A DNA stretch of 64,000 nt, taken from NCBI GenBank assembly GCA_015499995.1, contig JADNRV010000046.1:124001-188000 (forward strand), given 5' to 3'. The notes beneath the pieces are model-generated. The model did no database searches, had not been told where the DNA came from, and saw only the letters and a program-made list of their open reading frames with translations. The DNA is from Flammula alnicola. Taxonomy: Eukaryota > Basidiomycota > Agaricomycetes > Agaricales > Strophariaceae. This document shows positions 56,686-64,000 of this stretch, piece by piece (within the stretch, counting starts at the first letter, position 1; every line of letters starts with the position of its first letter). Position numbers and translations under genes: made by a program.

Positions 56686-57356
56686 TACGAGGGGGCTGAG
56701 GTTGGGCTAAACGCCAGGACTTGATCCGGGACAGAAGAGACGAGGAGGAGAAAGATGAAGGAGAGGTAAGTATGGATCCAATCAATTCCAATTCCTCTCC
56801 TCGTTCTAAACATAACACGTGACCCATTTACATAAATGACCAAGCTCTCAACACTACGAGTCTGACCTCAATTCCTCTTTCTTCCATGAAAACATACCAA
56901 AGGTCCACTAAGTAAATATACTTAGAAAGGCTAAGGCTAAATCTCTCCTTCCGTATTTTCTGCAATGAGAACTAGAACTAAGAAGTCCCAGGATCTCCCT
57001 ACTAGATCTCGTGGCACTGGAGGAGATAGATAATAGCGCCCGGTGCCTGGCCACCTGCTCTGTTTCCCGCAGTGAATGAATCCAGAGTAACTTTGAAAAC
57101 CCTTCAAGTTCTGGCCTTCTATCGATATCTATTCTCCCATCTCTTCGCTCGGCCCGGTGACTATCCGACCATGGTCACGTACCCACCATTTCTCCGCCAA
57201 GTGCCCCGCTCAATTTAAAGAAAGTGAGGTATATAAACTCGAAACGTGCTGAATGGGATAATTGATTGGGGATACTGTACGTCAAGCAGTATGCGACATC
57301 TAGGCCATGCAGCTCATTCAGCAAATCACTTCAAAGATCTCCAATTGCAGTAAGCC
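56686..57356. other. Intergenic region between the USP and MOSC genes
   Basis: Both neighbours lie on the minus strand, so this contains the USP promoter and the MOSC 3' end. No coding or RNA feature was recognised. Confidence 0.4.
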
Positions 57357-58990
57357 TCATGGCACTGACGCCTCGACATTCTTGATCATCTTTTTGACAT
57401 ATACCCAATCCCCAACACTCACACCGCCATTTCCACTGGGAACTGCGTTGCAGCCGACGCAAGGCTTCATCTTGTTCCCTGGATCCAGCCCGGTTCTGAA
57501 CTTCATCAACACCTTGTAGGGGACTGCGTTGTCGCGTTCTCCGGTCTCGGGGCTGACATTAGGAAGCTAAATAAAAATTGTAAGCCCATTAGCGTATGTA
57601 TCCTTTTAAGCAGGTACCTGCGAGACTCACCAAACACCTCGTGCATTTGGATACAAGCGTTATTAACGGTGCGCTTTCCGAACCGATCGATATTTCTTCC
57701 CAGTCGTCTTCTGCAAATGGACCCCCTCCTCTAACAATTAAGTTCGGCCTAAATCTGTCAATGGCAGAGAACGTTGATTAGGCGGCCGTTCTTTTTCGTT
57801 GTTACAGCATGCAAGTAAATAGAAAGCAAATCAAGAAGCACAATGGCTGGATATGACACCCCTAATTAGTTCTAATGGCAAGTAAATCGTTCTCGCACCT
57901 TTCTATGGGTACGCTGTCCGTCCTCCATCGTTCATCTATGCCTTGCGTGCCAACATGACCCCGGAGTTCTTTCTCGACGACGACTGTACTTTCCTCTGAG
58001 AGCACCAGTAAAGGGTACATGTCCTGGTATTTGGCCGTTGCGTTCAGCTCTGGAAACAAGGTCGTCGCATCTATTTTCCGAGGCTGGGGACCCTTGTAGA
58101 CGAGATGCACCGGTTTCTCGAAGTACTTGGAAAGCATCTCTGACGGTACTCCCTTAGGCCCGACGGCTGATTCGCAAATGTATCCATCCAAGGGATTATG
58201 TCCAGGCCACAGCAGAATCTGCGGGATGCTAATTCGTCATATCAGCGAACTTCTGCAGATATGAGAACAGCATGCTTACATAGTCCATGCATTTAGCGTG
58301 TCTTCTGTAGGCCGCAGAGGTATTGAGAAGGCTTCACATCCCGAGTCCTCCGGAAAGGCGACTTTGAGAGTGCCATCTGTCTCAATGGATGGCGTGATGA
58401 GCACCATCTGGAACGATAATAAAATGAAGCCAGTCAATGCACCGCCTACTTTCCTTCAATTCGACGACATACCTTTGGCACCTCTCTTGCAGTAATTATT
58501 TTCAATTTTACGGCATCTATGATGCACCATATTCTATCGTTCTTTCGAAGAAACCAAGTTCTATGTCCGAAATTTCAGCCTGTGATGTTTGGGACGCACC
58601 TCTAATCCTTCGGGCGTGTATCTCGCACTTGGCACAGATAGACCTCTGCAACTCTTCAGGGAGGCAAAGGCAAAGAAGGAGTAACGGATCAGCCCAACAC
58701 GAGTCACATAGGAATATATCAACTCTAAGCACCTTGATTGGATGAATCAAAATCTTCGATACGCGTACATCTCCAGGCGACGGGGCGGCTTTTGCTGATG
58801 AGTGGGACATCGCTAGATACTCCTTCGCGTCGACAGTTTTCCCTGAAGCTGTCCTTTGGCTTCTCCAAAGCCTATAAACTACGAGAATGACAGGCAAAAG
58901 CAACGCGAGAGTGGTCCATGATCGCAGCAGGTCATCAAGACCATGGGACATCGTGAGAGCCAATGGCGGAAGGCGTGAGGCCGAAGTCAT
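57357..58990 (-). CDS. mARC-like MOSC-domain molybdenum cofactor protein
   Basis: Seven exons: 58990-58733, 58653-58600, 58541-58473, 58407-58280, 58228-57899, 57754-57631 and 57566-57357 (390 residues). An N-terminal hydrophobic anchor (WTTLALLLPVILVVYRLW, about 26-43) precedes the MOSC N-terminal barrel: ILIHPIKSCRGLSVPSARYT, then GLENDRIWCIIDA. The MOSC core has FRPNLIVRGGGPFAEDDW and KCTRCLLPNVSPETGERDN, with the Cys that would bind molybdenum, and ends with GVSVGDWVYV. Mitochondrial amidoxime-reducing components reduce N-hydroxylated compounds with cytochrome b5 and its reductase at the outer membrane. The start could also be the ATG at 58952. It is divergent from the ribosome recycling factor gene, 422 bp away. 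Confidence 0.9.
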
Positions 58991-59412
58991 GAGATCCTGA
59001 AAGTGTGGGGGTAAAATAACAGAGCTGTTACTAGACGGCGGCCCCCAGTGGTTTTCGAGATGACTCAATGGGTACTGGACCAATTCTCAATTGATGTGAC
59101 GAATTATCGCGAATTATCCAAGAATTATCGGCGATTGTTAAATAGCGAAAGGACCAGCCCGCGTCTTAGGACCGTCAATAGAGTAAGGATTTGTTAAGTA
59201 CTGGTGCCGCAATGAATGCGAAGAGACGGGGCCAACGAAACAAAGCGTGGTAATTTCTCCGCCAATCACGGGAAGGGATCTTATCTTATCTACAGTGAGT
59301 CCCAAGGAGACAAACATCTACGTCTTCTGATTGGCTGGCCAACTGTCTAAAACCATCACCATATTTTTCTGCGTACTACATAGTGCGGGCTCATCGCACT
59401 GCGACCAACTCC
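58991..59412. promoter_or_regulatory. Divergent promoter region of the MOSC and RRF genes
   Basis: A 422-bp gap between two start codons on opposite strands. It contains three GAATTATC-type motifs (about 59100-59132). No TATA box is certain. Confidence 0.5.
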
Positions 59413-60340
59413 ATGTCATTACACCTTATTCTCCGAAATGCGCGTATTCCGTTAACGGGCTCTGCCCTTCGGAGGTCAGCGTCGTTGCTTAGAGGGCCCA
59501 TTGTTGCAATCGCGCTTTCACGCCGTCCGGTTCAAATCCAACGGGGATACGCAACGAAAAACAAAGTCAAATCTACCTCGACAATCGTTCCGGGCTCAAA
59601 ACAACCTATAACGGATGAAGCTGCGCAACAAGAGTATGCAAAGGCTGAAACAGCAATGAGCACGTCTGTGGATTGGTTCAGGAAGGAATGTGCAGCATCG
59701 GAGACGCGCGCAGCTGGACGCGTAACACCTGCATTACTATCTCCCGTGCGCGTCAAATTGCCCGACAACCCCAAGGCTATGAAACTTGAAGAGCTCGCGA
59801 CGGTCGGAGTCCGAGAGGGTTCGACATTACTCATCACATTATTCGATGAACATGTGAGGTTGCTTCATTCTCTGCGTTATGATCCGTCCTTGCTCACCTT
59901 TGTCACCAGTAGACCGTGAAACATGTCGAAGCTGCGTTGTATGAATCTGGAATTCCGGGTGTCGTGCCACATCGGCAAGACGCTCGGACAATTAACGTTC
60001 CAATACCCAAGTATGGCCTCATTAGCCTCTTTCTGTATGACTCATTGCTAAAACGATTGACCAGGCCAACCATTGAAGCTCGAAAGGAATTATTCGCCGC
60101 AGCTAAACGGAAAGTAGAGGAAATCAGAGTCCAGATCCGCAAGCAGCATACTGTTAGCTTGAAACGCGGCAAATACGAGAAACATTCTGTCGAGCTGGAG
60201 GAGGTAAACTTTTGTCCTCTCTTGCGTCCGTTCTTTTCGGTTCACGATTTTCCTTTCAGTTCCAAAAGTTGACGGACAAGCACATCCATGAAGTCGACAA
60301 AATCCTTGCTGGCCTCCAAAAAGCAACCTCGTCACTGTAA
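59413..60340 (+). CDS. RRF1: Mitochondrial ribosome recycling factor
   Basis: Four exons: 59413-59853, 59913-60010, 60065-60203 and 60260-60340 (252 residues). Residues 1 to about 55 form an Arg-rich presequence (LILRNARIPLTGSALRRSAS, ending near RRPVQIQRGYATKNK). The RRF domain follows: the antiparallel three-helix part and the beta domain with EELATVGVREGSTLLITLFD, then VEAALYESGIPGVVPHRQDA, then INVPIPKPTIEARKEL, ending in HIHEVDKILAGLQKATSSL. The factor splits post-termination mitoribosomes together with an EF-G2-type GTPase. It is convergent with the Pin1 gene, 190 bp apart. Confidence 0.92.
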
Positions 60341-60530
60341 CACGACAACATGATCTTATCTTATCTCGATTGTGCCCCCGAATCCTGAATGCACGTACTA
60401 TACGGCTCAATGACATCTAAGTAATATTCACATCGCATAAACAACATCCATAATGGGTTATCGATTATCATCGTACAAATTGTATTACATATTCTTTCTT
60501 CATCTTGCTACTTCGCCTATGACGAAGCTT

Positions 60531-61141
60531 TCAACCAGTACGCAAAACGAGATGCATACCGCTATCGGATGAAATGACATCGCTGATCTTGCCAACCTCC
60601 AACCCATAAGCAGCATCTTCAAAAGGCTTCTGCATCTGTCCGTGGCCAAACCATCCGAGATCGCCTCCATTCGAATGAGAAGAGCAGTCGGAGTGCACCG
60701 TAGCGAGTTCAGCGAACTTCTCTGGGGAACCATTAATTTGAGCTTGGTACCCCTGCAAAATTTCTATCGCCTCTTCTTTCGTGCGTGTAATTTTATCCTA
60801 TACGCCGTAAATCAAAGTCAGAGAATGATTCAATGAAAGAAACGTATGCATACCTCTTTCCAACTCGAAGGACGCCGACTGTCGCGATGCTTCACCAAAA
60901 GATGACTGGCTCGTACTTGTCCCGCACGCGCTCCTGCCTTGGTAGCATTCAAATATTCCGTGCCGGGTAGTTGTTTAATCTGCTCTTCCGTCAATTCAGG
61001 CGGTGCATCCCAGGCCGATTGCTTGGTTTGTGTGTTGAAGAAGTAAGGGAGACCCTTGGAATTGGACATTCTGATTTCCCATTGAGACTTGATGAAGAGT
61101 AGTTAAAATAAGCATTCCTGATGGATGAAATAGCATACCAT
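60531..61141 (-). CDS. ESS1: Pin1/Ess1 parvulin-type prolyl isomerase with WW domain
   Basis: Three exons: 61141-61139, 61087-60854 and 60797-60531 (167 residues, close to human Pin1). The WW domain spans WEIRMSNSKGLPYFFNTQTK to SAWDAPPEL. The parvulin domain has VRASHLLVKHRDSRRPSSW (substrate-phosphate-binding Arg residues), HSDCSSHSNGGDLGWFGHG (catalytic Cys and Ser) and FEDAAYGLEVGKISDVI, then GMHLVLRTG (His near the end). It isomerises phospho-Ser/Thr-Pro bonds, including in the RNA polymerase II tail. The first coding exon is the ATG alone: starting at the next Met would delete the first Trp of the WW domain. Divergent from the DUF4246 gene. Confidence 0.92.
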
Positions 61142-61380
61142 GGTATCGTTATTTCAGTTAGAAGCCAGTTGGTCGATATGAAAGCTTGTGAAAGGTGTAA
61201 TAAGCCACTTAGTACGGCCGCTGCTAGAGTGCTAGATTATCTAATAACATCTCCATCATTTTGCGTCACGCCTCGCGTGCTCTCGCGTGCTTCAACTGCA
61301 ACCGAAAGTTGCCAAGAAGTTAGTTCTTTTAGTATTTAACTAGTATTTCTCGAGACTCAGCTCCTGGTAGAATCACCACA

Positions 61381-63361
61381 ATGCCCAACGCACTGGGAGA
61401 AGATCAATACAGGGGGTATAGGCACCCTTTTCTATTCGGCATCCACTATCTTGGTGGAGTGGGAGGCACGTCGTCAACCACCATTTGTTGGCATGGATTA
61501 TTCAAAACAGAATCACAGATAGCCCAAGAACTGTAAGCCGTTTTCTCTCTGCCGCCTAATCGGTGTTTGTACATCGATACTAATTTTCATGCTACTACTA
61601 GCTTACAGAGCTAGCCATGTCCCTGTTTTCAGCTGAAATTCGCCGTTCATCGGAATGGTGGAAACGCTATAAAACGGAAGAGGCAAGAAATGAATGGACA
61701 GAGTCCGCTGTTGCGCGTATTTGGAACGTACGAACACCGTCCGTGCAGGCTGAAGTCAAACTTTCTCCAAGACAAGTGAGGCGTTTAATACCTGCCCATT
61801 TTTTCATCCACTAAACTTGGAAAGATTGATTATGTCCTGGATGAACTAGAAGGCTATGATGCCCTCAGAGACGCTCGGTGGTAAGGATATATGAATGGCC
61901 GAACATTTGCAACACGAGCTCTGAATTTATTCCTTCAGTCAGGTGTCTTGTTTTGAACGTGTTTGGCAGTCAGATTCTCTCCTGGATTCCCTGACAAGCA
62001 AGCTCTTGACTGATGCTCTCGATTCATTGAAACCTGAACCACCAAATGATGAAGACGGGGTGACTTATATTATAGACCACATGTTACACTGCCTAGTGTA
62101 TAACAGGACCTTGGTATCTCATCTAAACGGCAGAGCTCTTCGGCCCATCCCTGCGCCACCCTCCACCGATATCTACACCGTTTCTCAACATTTTTCCCTC
62201 CTTCCTTCCGATGTCTTTGTCTCTGCCGATGCTTCATACGTCAAATTCTTGTCTTACATCAACAATCTCCACCCAAATCTACATCACGACACATATAAAC
62301 TACTAGAAGTTCTGCTAGCAGGCTTCATTCCCCTCTTCGAGCACACCCTGACAGATCTTCACAGAAATAATCCTCTTGTACAAAGAATTCCCGGACCCTA
62401 TCGATATACTATCTGGGAGGAGCCTGAACCCCCAGAACATTCAGACGACGAAGAGGGTTGGATAACGTATGAGAGAGAAATGCGGCAGTGGGCCTTGAAT
62501 AGGCCATTAAATTTGCCAGATGTCCCAGAGTCTGGCTATCCAGGTGGCCTTGAGAAGCGGAGACATGTCGTGACTTTGCGCAATCGAGCCGTCCAGGTCA
62601 TCGTTAGTGTTTCAGAAATCACACTGGTGAGTTACCTATAATTACCACTCTGTCATTTTCCTTATGAACCAATGTATATAGCGCCCAGAAGGGCCGGACT
62701 TTCCAGGCACTCCATGGCATGTAGAAGGCATGAGAACAGAAAGGATTGTCGCCTGTGGTTTTCACTGCCTATCAGCCGTAAGTTTTCATCTGTAAGACAT
62801 AGGAGCCCGCTAATCCTTGCGTAGGGTAATATCACTGACACTTCCATAGATTTCCGCATGGCTGTGACATATCCTCGGGGCTTCTCTGCAGGAGACACCG
62901 GTGCGACCTTACGCACATGGGGTATCAGAGACGGTGATTCTTGCCACCAATACGTTGGCGACGTTCCCATCAGGCCAGGTCTGAATCTGGTGTTCCCCAA
63001 CATCTATCAGCACCGTCAGACACCGTTTAAGCTGGTCGACCCATCCAAGGCAGGCTGCCTTAAAGTGATCAAATTCTTCCTAATCGATCCAGAAATCAAG
63101 CCAATCATATCTACGTCTCTTGTCGGGCCCCAACAGAAGGACTGGATCCACAAGGCGTTAGACGATAACCTCGACGCACGCTTGCCTAACGAATTGATAG
63201 AAAGGATTCTGGAAAATGTCGACGGTCTTATGACTTCAGAAGAAGCTAAAGGCTACAAGAAGAAAATGGCGGAAGCCACCGAGCAATTCACCCAGGCCAA
63301 TAACAGTTATCACTTTTGTATACCCTTTGATATATGGAATGGACCCGAACTTTCACAATAA
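61381..63361 (+). CDS. DUF4246 family protein
   Basis: The secure exons are 61602-61775, 61825-61880, 61939-62626, 62682-62777 and 62825-63361. The 5' part (ATG at 61381 to a donor near 61538, containing YRHPFLFG) is uncertain because its frame does not join phase-correctly to the next exon. Family features: SAEIRRSSEWWKRYKTEEAR, then DYVLDELEGYDALRDARW, ERVWQSDSLL, and PWHVEGMRTERIVACGFHCL, with the His and Glu pattern around WHVEG. The C-terminal helical block is LDARLPNELIERILENV. DUF4246 (Pfam) is widespread in filamentous fungi; a 2-oxoglutarate/Fe(II) oxygenase-like fold has been suggested, but the function is unknown. The 5' exon mismatch may be a missed micro-exon or a small error. 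Confidence 0.85.
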
Positions 63362-63406
63362 ATTTACTTGTCACTGAAACTAAATTAATTAAATCATCGC
63401 AAAAAT

Positions 63407-64000
63407 TTACTTCGCTTGTTCTTCTCCTGCAATAATGAAGAGTTCGGGATGCCGAGCAATCTATAAGACGAGTCGTGGCGCATGAGATTGAGATACGTCA
63501 TATGAAGTGAAATAGGGAGCAACTCACGAATGACCTCACGCGCTTGCCAAAGATGTACATGGGGATGGAGGCCAACCAACATGCAGCTTGACAGGCAGCA
63601 AGAATCAACAGGGATACTCTGACTCCTTTTCTGGCGATCATGCCGTTTGCGAAAAAGGTAAATCCGTAAAGAACCATATTTTTGGCGAAGTTACTCATAG
63701 CCAAGATGTGGAGGGCGTTCTCTCGATGAGTGTCCAGGAGATATGTGACTGCAGCTGCACCAGAGACGACCATGCTGAAATTCGTCATGCTGTATGGTAC
63801 GGAAGTGAGTATTACCACAAGACAAATCAACTAGACTAAAGAGGACGAACGCAATGCAGGACACAGCTCCAATCCACGGCATACTTTGCGTTGTTCCGAC
63901 TGATTAAAATGAGTTAGATCATCGAAATCGGAGAAATATATGCCAAAGTCGAATGCTCTCACCTGCCCACCCTGCGTAGCCAAACACCCCGAAGAGCATG
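63407..64000 (-). CDS. MFS transporter, C-terminal part (continues beyond the window)
   Basis: Last exon 63460-63407, preceded by an exon 63789-63540 and at least two more toward the window edge. The visible protein has membrane spans TNFSMVVSGAAAVTYLLDTH and VLYGFTFFANGMIARKGVRV, then SLLILAACQAACWLASIPMY with IFGKR at the end. The piece SNFAKNMVLYGFTF resembles the last spans of fungal drug/polyamine-type (DHA1) MFS carriers. Upstream fragments LFGVFGYAGWAG and SMPWIGAVSCIAFVLFS also look like spans. The substrate cannot be told from this part. Confidence 0.7.

Noticed and set aside
59525..59540. tRNA T-loop-like GGTTCAAATCC
   Set aside because: It lies inside the ribosome recycling factor coding exon and no cloverleaf can be formed around it.

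Overview
The window looks like nuclear DNA of a mushroom-forming basidiomycete (Agaricomycetes). Genes are packed on both strands and cut by many short GT-AG introns (about 42-145 bp). The families present (conserved oligomeric Golgi complex, DASH complex, fungal DUF4246, F-box proteins, a large G-alpha, a Ty3/Gypsy chromovirus) are eukaryotic and fungal. Exon coordinates below were deduced by hand from splice sites and reading frame; nearly all deduced coding sums are multiples of three.

Layout. 0-13.1 kb: an F-box protein (-), a small Mutator-like MITE (3804-4408), Golgi tether subunit COG8 (-), a polytopic membrane protein (+) and a mucin-like single-pass surface protein with eight 31-residue repeats (-). 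13.9-14.9 kb: a broken TPR-type gene. 17-27.6 kb: a dense housekeeping block with a divergent G-alpha subunit, a RidA-family deaminase, proteasome alpha-5 (-), inositol monophosphatase and a 21-exon sugar transporter. 27.7-30.8 kb: a secreted glycosidase-like protein (-) carrying a one-base frameshift. 32.6-42.8 kb: a complete Ty3/Gypsy LTR retrotransposon (-) with 284-bp LTRs and a 5-bp target duplication. It is recently inserted but already damaged, and it carries an extra ORF that is split by a hAT-like MITE. 43.1-43.8 kb: a Tc1/mariner-like MITE, followed by a further inverted repeat. 44.9-64 kb: DASH subunit Ask1, a protein with a degenerate aspartyl-protease-like segment (-), a second F-box protein, a USP12/46 (CreB-type) deubiquitinase (-), a mARC-like MOSC protein (-), mitochondrial ribosome recycling factor, a Pin1/Ess1 prolyl isomerase (-), a DUF4246 protein and the 3' end of an MFS transporter (-).

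There are no operons and no obvious biosynthetic cluster. Neighbouring genes have unrelated cell functions (Golgi traffic, kinetochore, proteasome and ubiquitin, mitochondrial translation, sugar uptake). Several pairs share short divergent promoters: proteasome alpha-5/inositol phosphatase, MOSC/RRF, Pin1/DUF4246, COG8/membrane protein. The most unusual items are the retrotransposon accessory ORF with its own TATA-like box and nested hAT insertion, the G-alpha lacking the catalytic switch-II glutamine, and an unusual number of micro-exons (3, 9, 10, 12, 14, 14 nt and a start-codon-only coding exon).
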